Assembly (NCBI RefSeq): GCF_003001675.1
Contig: NZ_PVYW01000001.1
Coordinates: 434,001-498,000, forward strand
Direction: 5' to 3'
DNA: 64,000 bases
Source of the DNA: Cohnella sp. SGD-V74
Lineage (GTDB): Bacteria; Bacillota; Bacilli; Paenibacillales; Paenibacillaceae
Shown: piece after piece, positions 1-8,222 of the stretch
Position numbering within the stretch: the first letter of the stretch is position 1
Layout of the letters: each line of letters opens with the position of its first letter
Position numbers and translations under genes: made by a program
The notes under the pieces: generated by a model
The model's input: the letters and a program-made list of their open reading frames with translations, nothing else
What the model was told of the DNA's origin: nothing
Databases searched by the model: none

Positions 1-331
1 TATCCTGAGTATTGAAATCGGTATAAATCGAGAAGCTTTGGCAGCTCCCAACGATCGACCGTTCCAATTCCGCTCTGCATCTCTTTTTTATTTCTCGATC
101 CAATGTCCCGTATTTATCCGGCTCCGAACGCTTTATGGAAACATAATCGGCATAGTTCGCTCCATCCAATATGAAATAAAGATGCGCAAATAAATCTGTA
201 AGTTCTCCGAAACGAAGGCTAATATCACATGCACAATTATCGCTGCGACATTTTTTGACCAGATCACGAATATTTACCGATTGAATCTCGCTGCAAAATA
301 TTTCTTTTCCAGTAATCATTTTCTGTTCCAT
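1..331 (-). CDS. Hypothetical protein, N-terminal part only (runs off the left edge)
   Basis: An open frame of 110 codons runs on the minus strand from an ATG at 331-329 to the window edge with no stop. The translation starts MEQKMITGKEIF and contains a Cys-rich stretch (KKCRSDNCACDIS) at about residues 31-43. A second in-frame ATG at 319 is an alternative start; the upstream one has a weak GGTGA five bases before it. The stretch is visibly richer in A+T than the genes to its right, and a roughly 190-base A+T-rich gap separates it from the next gene, so it may have a different origin. I do not recognise a family. Confidence 0.55.
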   Translation of the reverse strand, partial: MEQKMITGKEIFCSEIQSVNIRDLVKKCRSDNCACDISLRFGELTDLFAHLYFILDGANYADYVSIKRSEPDKYGTLDREIKKRCRAELERSIVGSCQSFSIYTDFNTQD

Positions 332-527
332 GAGTTCACCATCTCAAGAAGAGTTAGGCATCTTAAATATAAAAGTATTTTACCATGGAAAATATTACAA
401 TGATATTGTGATCCATTTATGTAAATTCCCAACCTCTTTCGGGACTTATCTCCCGACTGCAATATTTGTCCCGCTTACCGCAGCAAAGCCGCCGCGACCC
501 AGCGCGACGGCTTCCTGACTCGTATGA
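332..527. other. Intergenic region, no gene seen
   Basis: A+T-rich spacer between the minus-strand partial gene and the glycosidase-like gene. A small plus-strand open frame here lacks a ribosome binding site and resembles nothing, so it is not called. The right end carries the hairpin listed separately. Confidence 0.5.
486..513 (-). terminator. Hairpin downstream of the glycosidase-like gene
   Basis: Arms AAGCCGCCGCG (486-496) and CGCGACGGCTT (503-513) pair with one mismatch around a six-base loop, about 15 bases after the stop at 528. There is no long U-run on the minus strand, so it is a weak terminator or an mRNA-end stabiliser. Confidence 0.45.
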
Positions 528-3257
528 TCAATAAGCTTCGAATTCGGAAATTTGCGCCGCAGGCCAGCCCGTGTTGTCCGTGATCGTCAGCCTCACGAAC
601 TTCGCCTTCGTTCCGTCCAGCGCGATCTCTACCGCGTTGGCAGACGCCGGATCGAACGTATACGCCGCCTTGGCCAGCACGGACGCATACGATTGGCCGT
701 CAGAGCTTACAAGCACCTCGATCTCCTGCTGCCTCGTCTCCCAGGCGTCCTGCGGAGGCAGCCGCACGATCAGCTTCGTCAACTCCCGCTCCTCGCCCAG
801 ATCAAGCGTCAGCGATTGCGGGAACTGCTTGGCCGTGCTCTCCCAGTACGTGTACGGATCTCCGTCCACCGTCAGCTCCGGCGGGAACGCGTCGGCCGTC
901 AGCGATGTCGCCAGCGCCTTCTTCCCAAGCGCCACGTTCGTCATCGCCTTGACCTTCTCGAACGTCTCCGTCGCCTTGCTCGCCTCTGCCGAGCTTGCCA
1001 ACTCGACGTAAGCGACCTTGCGCTCCTTAACGACGCCCACGTAGTCGAATTGAACGTAGTCTCCTTCTTCCCGGACGACCAGGTCGGCGACCTTCGTCCC
1101 GTTCGCCTCGTATGCGCTTGCGACCGCATGCTTCCAGCCGTCGCCCTTCTTGATCTTCAGCGTCGTATCGGAGCCGATCGGCTGGTACACCCGGATCGCG
1201 TCCTTCTCCCGCACTTCGACCAAGTGATGCTCGCCCGCGTCGAGTTCAAGCCCGTTCAGCCTCACATAGCTCCCGGCCCGTCGGCTTCCGTCGGCCGCGG
1301 CGGCCTCATATCCGCCAGGAGCCAGCTCCGTTTCCGCGTTTATCGCGTATCCGGCTTCTTTGCTCCAGTTCGCCCTCACCGCATAAGCGCCGAAGTCCGT
1401 GAGAGTCACGCCCGGAGCAACTTCCCCGAAGCTTTTCACCAGCGAATCCCCGTACTGCGACAAAATATTTTTCTGAAGAACGGCTACCGCGTCCACCCAC
1501 GGGTTCGCCACCCCGTTGAAGAAGTCCGCCGCCAGATTGTAGCCCATCGCCAAGTTCCAACGCAGCATATCCGGATCGTCCGTCATCGTCTCCGCAGCCA
1601 GGTCGTGATGGTATTGCAGCACTTTGTCCCGCAGCAGCATGCCGGACATCGGATAATAGTCCGCGTAGCTGGCCGTGTTTTTGCGATAGCCGAGCAGGTC
1701 CCACAGATAGGTCGAGCCCATGAAGCCGACGGCCCCGTCCGCCAGCACGTCGGTTCCGTCCTCCATGTACAGCTTGTGGCCGACCGAGCCGACGTAATCG
1801 CGCAGCCCCTTGAAGTAGGCTGTCGACGGGTCCGTCCCTTCGGGAATCGTCGCGTTGAAAGCGTAAGGGGAATTGCGAATGCCCCATTGGTCCTCGAAAA
1901 TGCCGTCGAACCCGCCCTCCAGCAGCTTCTTGTGCTCCTCCGCGATGCGGTGCCTGAAGAACGGATGGGCCGGATTGGCCACGTAGCCGCTGTGCGCTCC
2001 GTAATCTTCCTTCATAATCTGCTTGTTGTCCTTCATGATGATCAAGTCTTCCATCGTCGTTCCTTCGGGAAGCTTCGCCAGCGTCGGCGAATTGACGCCC
2101 CACCAGCTCATGTTCGTGTACGGAATGACGAGATTGCCTTTGTCCTTCGCCGCCTGCATGAACGCCGCGAACGCTTTCTGGCCGCCCCATTGCGGATCGG
2201 GCGGCATGAAATCCGGGTAGTTCTCGTCATGCCCGCCCTTCTGGAAGCCGACGAGATGGATGACGCCGTTATAGTTCATCTTGTCGATGAAATTCGTCGT
2301 CAAGTGGCTCCAGCCGCTGTCCTTGATCGCGGAAACGTCCGTCTTGTAGAACGGAAGCTCGAAGTACTTCGTCTTGTCGGCGCCCAGCTTGTCGGACAGC
2401 GACTTGTACTCCGCGATGCCGTTCAGCTCGCGGTAGCTGGCGATCGTCTTCTCGTAATCGCCGAATTCCAGCACAACCGTCGGACTGCTCCATTTCGTCC
2501 CGGCCCCGATCCATGTTTTGTAGTTATGGACGATGCCCGACTTGCCTTTGTCGTCTACCTGGTTTTTGAACCCCAGCTCCGTCATCGGCGCGATATCGCG
2601 GCTCAGGTCGTATACGGCCAGCTCCCCGCCTCCCGTGCGCAGAGCCAAATAAGAAGCGAACAGAACGCCCGGGTACTGATCCTGGAACGAATTGCTTTCC
2701 TTGAAAAAGGCGTCCCGCAGCTTAACTCCCGGCAGCATCGGCAGCAGCGCGTCCTTCACTTCGGCGGAATCGACTTTCAGCTCGTACGGGAACCGGAACG
2801 ACTTGATCGCCTTCTCCGTTCGGTTGTCGACCTCCGCCCGCAGACGGATGCGGTCGTCCACGTCGAACGTCGCCGCGATCTCGACTTGAATCTGGCCGCC
2901 GTAGCTCAGCGTAAGCTCGCCCTTGCGCGAATTCCAGTCGTACGAGAAGCTGTCCGCCTTCTGACCGTTCACGGACGAGTCGTCTTCGAAGAAAGCCCAC
3001 CACAGCGCGTTCTCCCGGTTGCCCATCGTCAAGACGCCGGCCGCTTCCTTGTTCTTGATATGAGCGATCGCCCCGTTGTCGGCCCGGAACGCAATCTCCG
3101 CGCCGGCGCGGCTGACGATCAGCAGTCCGTCCTTGTCCTTAAAGCCGGCCTTGGCGCCGAGCGGCGAGTACAGCAGCACGTAGGCCGCGGCCGCCAGCAG
3201 CGCGGCAAGCGCGCCGACCGATATCCATATCGTTTTCGATAGCCGAATTCGCTTCAC
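528..3257 (-). CDS. Membrane-anchored glycoside hydrolase-like protein (DUF6259-type) with C-terminal F5/8 type C domain
   Basis: The protein of 909 residues begins with a short basic tail and one hydrophobic segment (WISVGALAALLAAAAYVLLY, about residues 9-28), so it is tethered to or exported across the membrane. The middle, about residues 300-650, looks like an alpha-galactosidase-type TIM barrel (motifs NLVIPYTNMSWWG, GFDGIFEDQWG, YMEDGTD) and matches what I know as DUF6259 proteins. The last roughly 140 residues (from NVALGKKALATS) resemble a discoidin / CBM32 carbohydrate-binding domain. I chose the GTG at 3257 because GGGAGG lies 9 bases before it; an upstream in-frame start at 3353 would add 32 unlikely residues. 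It is the last gene of the sugar ABC operon, so it probably acts on the imported glycan. Substrate unknown. Confidence 0.75.
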   Translation of the reverse strand: MKRIRLSKTIWISVGALAALLAAAAYVLLYSPLGAKAGFKDKDGLLIVSRAGAEIAFRADNGAIAHIKNKEAAGVLTMGNRENALWWAFFEDDSSVNGQKADSFSYDWNSRKGELTLSYGGQIQVEIAATFDVDDRIRLRAEVDNRTEKAIKSFRFPYELKVDSAEVKDALLPMLPGVKLRDAFFKESNSFQDQYPGVLFASYLALRTGGGELAVYDLSRDIAPMTELGFKNQVDDKGKSGIVHNYKTWIGAGTKWSSPTVVLEFGDYEKTIASYRELNGIAEYKSLSDKLGADKTKYFELPFYKTDVSAIKDSGWSHLTTNFIDKMNYNGVIHLVGFQKGGHDENYPDFMPPDPQWGGQKAFAAFMQAAKDKGNLVIPYTNMSWWGVNSPTLAKLPEGTTMEDLIIMKDNKQIMKEDYGAHSGYVANPAHPFFRHRIAEEHKKLLEGGFDGIFEDQWGIRNSPYAFNATIPEGTDPSTAYFKGLRDYVGSVGHKLYMEDGTDVLADGAVGFMGSTYLWDLLGYRKNTASYADYYPMSGMLLRDKVLQYHHDLAAETMTDDPDMLRWNLAMGYNLAADFFNGVANPWVDAVAVLQKNILSQYGDSLVKSFGEVAPGVTLTDFGAYAVRANWSKEAGYAINAETELAPGGYEAAAADGSRRAGSYVRLNGLELDAGEHHLVEVREKDAIRVYQPIGSDTTLKIKKGDGWKHAVASAYEANGTKVADLVVREEGDYVQFDYVGVVKERKVAYVELASSAEASKATETFEKVKAMTNVALGKKALATSLTADAFPPELTVDGDPYTYWESTAKQFPQSLTLDLGEERELTKLIVRLPPQDAWETRQQEIEVLVSSDGQSYASVLAKAAYTFDPASANAVEIALDGTKAKFVRLTITDNTGWPAAQISEFEAY

Positions 3258-3366
3258 CGAACCTGCCCTCCCGTTATGCGGATTGGCCGAGGAGCTCGTT
3301 CCTCGGATACTGTAGAGGGTTGCCCCTCGCAAACTTTCGTTCGCCCAAGGCAACCCTCTTCTCTTT

Positions 3367-4836
3367 CTATTCCACTTTAATGTTATCGAAGAATTGCTCT
3401 TGCACCGTCTTCGCCGCGGCGTCCAGCTGCGCTTTCAGATCCACGCCCTTCTTGGAGAACACTTCTTGAATGACGTTCGTCATCGCCGCGTAGTATTCTT
3501 GCGTGTTGAACTGCGCTTCCGGCTTGCCGTCGAGCAGCGACATCAGCTCGTCGCTGTATTGATAGACGTTGTCGTACTTCGCGTAGATGTCCTTCAGCTT
3601 CTGGCCGTATTCGGAATCTTGGCTGAAGTACTGGATGACCGGCGGCACGAAGTATTTGTTTTCCGCTTTACGGGATTGGATGTTCGCTTCCAGCGACTCC
3701 AGGCCTTTGTCCGTGAAGTAGTCGAACACGGCGTAGTGGAATGCCGCATATTGCTCTTCCGGCGTCGCGTTCGGGTTGATGACGAGGAAGTCGCCGCCGA
3801 GAACGCCCGTGTGCTTGCCGCCCGCCGTTGCCGCAGGCATCGGGTACACGACGATGTCTTCCGGTCTCAAGCCGCCTTGGTTCAAGCCTTGGTCGACCGG
3901 ACCGTCCGGACCCGCGATGACCATCGCCGTTCTGCCTTGAGCGAACGCGCCTACCGCATCGCCCCATCCGAGCGCCCAGTCCGCCGGGATGACGTTCGCT
4001 TCCTTCAGCTTGCTATAGAATTCCAGCGCTTTCAGACCGGCTTCGGAATTGAATTTCGCCACGACCTTGCCGCCTTCGACCGCCTGGATCTCTCCGCCGG
4101 CTTCGAACAGGAAGTTCGTCCAGTTCCATCCGGCTTCGTTGCCTTTGCCCATCGGGGCGATGCCGGAGATGCCTTTGCCCGGATCCGCGACCCCTTGCGC
4201 CGTGCTCAGCACGTCGTCCCAAGTCCAGTTCAGCGGAGGAACAGCAACGCCTTTGTCCTCCAGCATCTTCTTGTTCACGACCGTTCCGACGACGTAGCCT
4301 TGCTGCGGAATGCCGAAGATTTTGCCGTTGATGTTGAATTGATTCAACAGAATCGGGTTCAGCTGGTCTTTCTTGTCGTACGCGTTGAACAGCTCGGTAA
4401 TGTCGGCCGCCCAGCCTTTTTCCGCGAGGAATTTGCCCTCGGTCGCGTAAGTGTTGAACAGCGTCGGCGCTTCGTTCGCGCCCATCTTGATGCCGATTTC
4501 GTTCGGGTTGTATTGCCAGTCGCTCTTCACGACTTCGACGTTCGGGAACACTTCGTTAAAGCGCTTGATTCTGTCGTCTTCCAACGCGCGCTTCTCCACT
4601 TGGTCCGGAGTCGGATAGTAGATGCTGATCGTCGCTTTCAGCGTGGCGGGATCGAAGCCGCCGGAGCCGCTGCCGCTGTCCGACGGCGTGTCCGAAGGAC
4701 TCGACGATTGGCTGGCCGAAGGCGATGCCGAGGAAGCGGACGGAGACGACGTATTGTTCTTGTCGTTGCCGCCGCACGCGGCCAGTACCAGACTGAACAC
4801 GAGAAGACAAGCGATTACCGTTGAAATCTTGCGCAT
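3367..4836 (-). CDS. Sugar ABC transporter substrate-binding lipoprotein
   Basis: The 489-residue protein has a type II signal peptide with lipobox LAAC (lipidated Cys21), followed by a Ser/Pro-rich linker and a family 1 extracellular solute-binding fold (motifs GIPQQGYVVGTVVNKKML, TAMVIAGPDGPV). It should capture an oligosaccharide outside the cell and deliver it to the two permeases encoded just upstream in the operon (4960-6756). The start ATG is preceded by AAAAGGGGATT. No ATPase gene is present; such importers usually share a general MsmX-type ATPase encoded elsewhere. Ligand not predictable from sequence. Confidence 0.92.
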   Translation of the reverse strand: MRKISTVIACLLVFSLVLAACGGNDKNNTSSPSASSASPSASQSSSPSDTPSDSGSGSGGFDPATLKATISIYYPTPDQVEKRALEDDRIKRFNEVFPNVEVVKSDWQYNPNEIGIKMGANEAPTLFNTYATEGKFLAEKGWAADITELFNAYDKKDQLNPILLNQFNINGKIFGIPQQGYVVGTVVNKKMLEDKGVAVPPLNWTWDDVLSTAQGVADPGKGISGIAPMGKGNEAGWNWTNFLFEAGGEIQAVEGGKVVAKFNSEAGLKALEFYSKLKEANVIPADWALGWGDAVGAFAQGRTAMVIAGPDGPVDQGLNQGGLRPEDIVVYPMPAATAGGKHTGVLGGDFLVINPNATPEEQYAAFHYAVFDYFTDKGLESLEANIQSRKAENKYFVPPVIQYFSQDSEYGQKLKDIYAKYDNVYQYSDELMSLLDGKPEAQFNTQEYYAAMTNVIQEVFSKKGVDLKAQLDAAAKTVQEQFFDNIKVE

Positions 4837-4959
4837 TGTGTTAATCCCCTTTTCGTTTTGGTTTTGCTTACACGCTCATCATAATGGAGGCGCAATTCTT
4901 AAAGCGATGTGTATTCCTATTTCGATCATGTGCAGATTTACGCATGCTGGAAATCGGGA

Positions 4960-5832
4960 TTATCCTTTTACGCCCCCCATATGAAGACCTCTGACGATGT
5001 ATTTCTGGAAAATCAGGAACACGATGACCGGCGGGAAAGTTATCATCGACAGGATGGCGAACCTGAGGTTCAAGTCCAGCCGTCTGACGTTGATGACGTA
5101 CTTGTATATGGCCGTCGCCAGCGGGTATCGTTCATCGCTCGACAGAATGAGCGACGGCCAATACCAATCGTTCCAGGCCGACGAGAACACGAAGATCGCC
5201 AGCGTCGCGAAGATCGGAATCGACAGCGGGAACGCGATTTGGAAGTACAGGCGAGGCTCGGAAGCCCCGTCGATGCGTCCCGATTCGAACATTTCCATGT
5301 TGATGCCGTCGAAGAACGTCTTGAGCAGCAGCAGGAAGAACGCGTTGGCCCCCGCGGGCAGCCACAGCGCCCAGAACGTATTCATCAGCCCGAGATCGCG
5401 CAAGTTGACGAAGTTCGGAATGATGTACGTCGTCGGCGGAATGAACAGCGTCAGCAGGAAGAAATACTGGATGACTCTCTTGTAGGGTACGTCCATCCGC
5501 GAGAGACTGAACGCTGCGAACCCGACGACGATTACGGTCATTGCCATGTTGCCGGCGAAAATATACAGCGTATTTCTCGCAAATTGCGGCAGATTGATAT
5601 AACCCCATGCCTTCTTGTAGTTCTCGAAATGCCACTCGCTGGGCAGGAACGTCGGAGGGAACGAATTGACCTCCGTATTGAGCTTGACGCCGTTGAAGAA
5701 GATGACGAGCATCGGGTACAGCATCGTGCACACCATGACGAGCACGACGAACATCATCAAGTAATAGAGCGCGCGCTTGCCCGGACTCTTCAAGTCGTAA
5801 TCCGATATAATGCCTCTCTCGACCGCTTTCAT
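4960..5832 (-). CDS. Carbohydrate ABC transporter permease (MalG type)
   Basis: A 290-residue integral membrane protein with about six hydrophobic segments. It carries the EAA-loop signature of binding-protein-dependent permeases (ESGRIDGASEPRLYFQIAFP, about residues 182-201) and ends in the typical QKYIVRGLHMGGVKG tail. An AAGGAGG site precedes the ATG. Only three bases separate it from the stop of the upstream permease gene, so the two are co-translated and form the membrane channel for the lipoprotein at 3367-4836. Confidence 0.94.
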   Translation of the reverse strand: MKAVERGIISDYDLKSPGKRALYYLMMFVVLVMVCTMLYPMLVIFFNGVKLNTEVNSFPPTFLPSEWHFENYKKAWGYINLPQFARNTLYIFAGNMAMTVIVVGFAAFSLSRMDVPYKRVIQYFFLLTLFIPPTTYIIPNFVNLRDLGLMNTFWALWLPAGANAFFLLLLKTFFDGINMEMFESGRIDGASEPRLYFQIAFPLSIPIFATLAIFVFSSAWNDWYWPSLILSSDERYPLATAIYKYVINVRRLDLNLRFAILSMITFPPVIVFLIFQKYIVRGLHMGGVKG

Positions 5833-5835
5833 GCG

Positions 5836-6756
5836 CTAGGCCTCCTTCCTGTTGGACATCCGGTATTGAAGTATGGCCAGCACGCTGAGCACGATGAACA
5901 TCAGCACGCCGAGCGCCGAGGCCGAGCCGTAATCCTGCCTCGTGAACGCATATCGGATAACCAGCAAGGCGTAGGTCAGCGTCGCGTTGTTCGGCCCGCC
6001 GTCCAGAACCGCGTAATGCGTCTGGAAGTTCTGCGAAGTCGCGATCAACTGCAGCAGGAGCAGCAGCACGATTTGGTTTTTGATCGCCGGAAGCGTAATG
6101 TAGCGGATTCTCTGCCAGACGCCGGCGCCGTCGATCTCGGCCGCCTCGTACCAATCGCGCGGAATGCTTAGAATGGCGGCGATGTAGATGAGCAGCGCCG
6201 AGCCGAAGCTCTGCCACGTCTCCATGATGACGATGGAGATCATCGACCAGGCCTTGTCCGTCAAGAAGAGGACGGAATCGAAGCCGACTCTCGTCAGCAC
6301 GGCGTTGATCGGACCTACCGGATCGTACAGCCATCTCCACAGGCCGTACAGCACGACGACCGGCACGACGTAGGGCAAATAGGCCGCGATCCGGGCGAAG
6401 CCCTGGAACTTCCTCATCTCGGAGATGGCGATGGCGAACAGGATCGGAACCCAGAAGCCGATGACCAGTCCGAGGAACATGTAGTACAGCGTATTTTTTA
6501 CCGATACGAGCACGTCCGGGTCCTTCAGCACTTTGGCGTAATTGTCCCAGCCTACGAACGTATCCCCTTTGACGAAATCGATGTGGTAAAAGCTGAAGAC
6601 GATTCCTTTGCCGATAGGCAGCCACAAGAACGTGAAGAAAATGCCGATCGCGGGAAGCAGGAACAGGTAGCCCCACAAATGCTTTTTCCACTTGGCGGGA
6701 GGTCGCTTGGGCGGAGCGTCCAAGGGACGGATCGGGACTGCGGTCGTTTGATTCAT
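5836..6756 (-). CDS. Carbohydrate ABC transporter permease (MalF/UgpA type)
   Basis: A 306-residue membrane protein with a proline-rich cytoplasmic N-terminus and about six transmembrane segments (the first is LWGYLFLLPAIGIFFTFLW). The EAA loop reads EAAEIDGAGVWQRIRYITLP at about residues 207-226. The ATG follows GAGGGAGACCTA. It is the first structural gene of the importer and lies 146 bases downstream of the response-regulator gene, so it may share that transcript or have its own regulated promoter in the gap. Confidence 0.94.
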   Translation of the reverse strand: MNQTTAVPIRPLDAPPKRPPAKWKKHLWGYLFLLPAIGIFFTFLWLPIGKGIVFSFYHIDFVKGDTFVGWDNYAKVLKDPDVLVSVKNTLYYMFLGLVIGFWVPILFAIAISEMRKFQGFARIAAYLPYVVPVVVLYGLWRWLYDPVGPINAVLTRVGFDSVLFLTDKAWSMISIVIMETWQSFGSALLIYIAAILSIPRDWYEAAEIDGAGVWQRIRYITLPAIKNQIVLLLLLQLIATSQNFQTHYAVLDGGPNNATLTYALLVIRYAFTRQDYGSASALGVLMFIVLSVLAILQYRMSNRKEA

Positions 6757-6902
6757 TAGGTCTCCCTCATTCCTTAAGCGATCGCCGCCGGAGCCTGACC
6801 AGGCTTCGGGGCTCGCGCTTAGAATATCTTATCGATAAACTTTATTGTAGGAAAAGGAACGAGGCGTGAACATGTGCGTATCTATGCGGATCATGGGCAT
6901 TC
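6757..6902 (-). promoter_or_regulatory. Gap between the regulator gene and the importer operon
   Basis: This 146-base stretch is the obvious place for a promoter controlled by the AraC-type regulator encoded next door. A TACAAT hexamer on the minus strand near 6846-6851 is a possible -10 element, without a clear -35, as expected for an activator-dependent promoter. The assignment is inference from position. Confidence 0.35.
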
Positions 6903-8222
6903 TTACTTCTTCATTTCGCTGGGGCTCATTCCGAAATATTTTTTGAAAATTTTGCTGAAATGCTCGGGAGATTCGTACCCGACCCGCTCTGAAATTTCGT
7001 ATCGGCGCAAGTCCGTCGTCAGAATGAGCCGCTTGCTCTCCTCCATGCGCAGCTTGATGACGTATTCCCACAGATTGGTGCCCGTATATTTCTTGAACAG
7101 GTAACTGAGATAGTTCGGGCTGACGTGGTTTCTCTGCGCCACCTCATTCAGCGTCAGTCCCTTCTGCGCGTAGTTGGCGAGCACGTACTCCTGCGCCTTC
7201 TCGACGATCAGGTTGTTCTGCGCGGCCAAGTCCTCTTCCGTCGGATCCTCGGACGGGAGCCCCCATTTGAAATCGCCGAAGAAGAACACGTGATGGTCCC
7301 GATGCTGGCGGTTCCAGACGATCGCCTTGCCTACCTGATCGTTCAGCTCGGGCAGAAATTCGTGCCCTTTCAGAATTTGACTGATGCCGACGACGCACTC
7401 GAAGCCCAAATATTTGCGAATGTTGAAGTGCAGGCTGCGCCCGATCATCTCGAGCTGATTGACTTTGTCCGAGCTGATATTGCCGTAGGCCGCCTCGTCC
7501 CATTGCACGATGATGCTGACGTCCCGGTTGGCGGAATAGAAAGAATGATGGCTCCAATCCTTGTCCAGAAGCTCGTTCACGATATTGAGCACAGCGTATT
7601 GCAGCAGCAGGACGTCCTTGTCGGCGATCGTCTTGCCTCCGCTCTCGAAATCGAGCCGGACTTTGAGCATGGCGAAGTAAGGGCCCCGAAGATCGACGCC
7701 CTGCTCCCTCGCCTGCCTCAGCAGCTCCCCCGAGGAGCCGGACTCGCTCACGAGACGGCTCAGAATGTCCATGCGCTGCGGCTGCGGCTGTTCCATGCGA
7801 AAATGCTCGCGCAAATCCGAGATCAGCTCCGCCTGATTCTGTTCGGGCCGGTCCATGTGCAGCAGCACGTGCCGGACGGAATTGAGCAGCTGCTCGCTGT
7901 TGATCGGCTTGATGAGATAGTCCCGGGCTCCGAGTCTCATCGCGAGCTGCGCATACTGGAACGTCTCGTGGGCGGAGATGACGATGACCTGCACCCAGGG
8001 CTTGACGATTTTCGCCTGCTGCATCAGCTCGATGCCGCTCATCGCGCCCATCTGGATGTCGGTCACGAGCAGGTCGATCGACTCCATTTTCAAATAATCC
8101 AAAGCTTCGTAGCCGTTGTGCGCGGTATAGATGTTCTCGATGTTCAGGCCGGAAGATTCCAGCAAATTCGCCAGCCCCCTGCAAATAAGCGGCTCGTCGT
8201 CTGCGATCAGAATGTTATACAT
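6903..8222 (-). CDS. AraC-type two-component response regulator (YesN family)
   Basis: The 439-residue protein has an N-terminal receiver domain (about 1-120; phospho-acceptor Asp in LLVTDIQM; conserved Lys in YLIKPINS), a variable middle region, and two C-terminal AraC helix-turn-helix motifs (LTLNEVAQRNHVSPNYLSYL and YEISERVGYESPEHFSKIF). It overlaps the histidine kinase gene by 8 bases, so the two form a cognate pair. By family knowledge it should activate the adjacent importer operon (528-6756) when its sugar is sensed. Confidence 0.93.
   Translation of the reverse strand: MYNILIADDEPLICRGLANLLESSGLNIENIYTAHNGYEALDYLKMESIDLLVTDIQMGAMSGIELMQQAKIVKPWVQVIVISAHETFQYAQLAMRLGARDYLIKPINSEQLLNSVRHVLLHMDRPEQNQAELISDLREHFRMEQPQPQRMDILSRLVSESGSSGELLRQAREQGVDLRGPYFAMLKVRLDFESGGKTIADKDVLLLQYAVLNIVNELLDKDWSHHSFYSANRDVSIIVQWDEAAYGNISSDKVNQLEMIGRSLHFNIRKYLGFECVVGISQILKGHEFLPELNDQVGKAIVWNRQHRDHHVFFFGDFKWGLPSEDPTEEDLAAQNNLIVEKAQEYVLANYAQKGLTLNEVAQRNHVSPNYLSYLFKKYTGTNLWEYVIKLRMEESKRLILTTDLRRYEISERVGYESPEHFSKIFKKYFGMSPSEMKK

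Noticed and set aside
330-518. 62-codon plus-strand frame at the left end
   Set aside because: No ribosome binding site, overlaps the opposite start codon at 331-329 and the terminator-like hairpin, and the translation has no recognisable features.
552-3242. Very long plus-strand frame opposite the glycosidase-like gene
   Set aside because: It is the Arg/Val/His-rich antisense shadow of a G+C-rich gene; the minus-strand protein has clear domains and a ribosome binding site.
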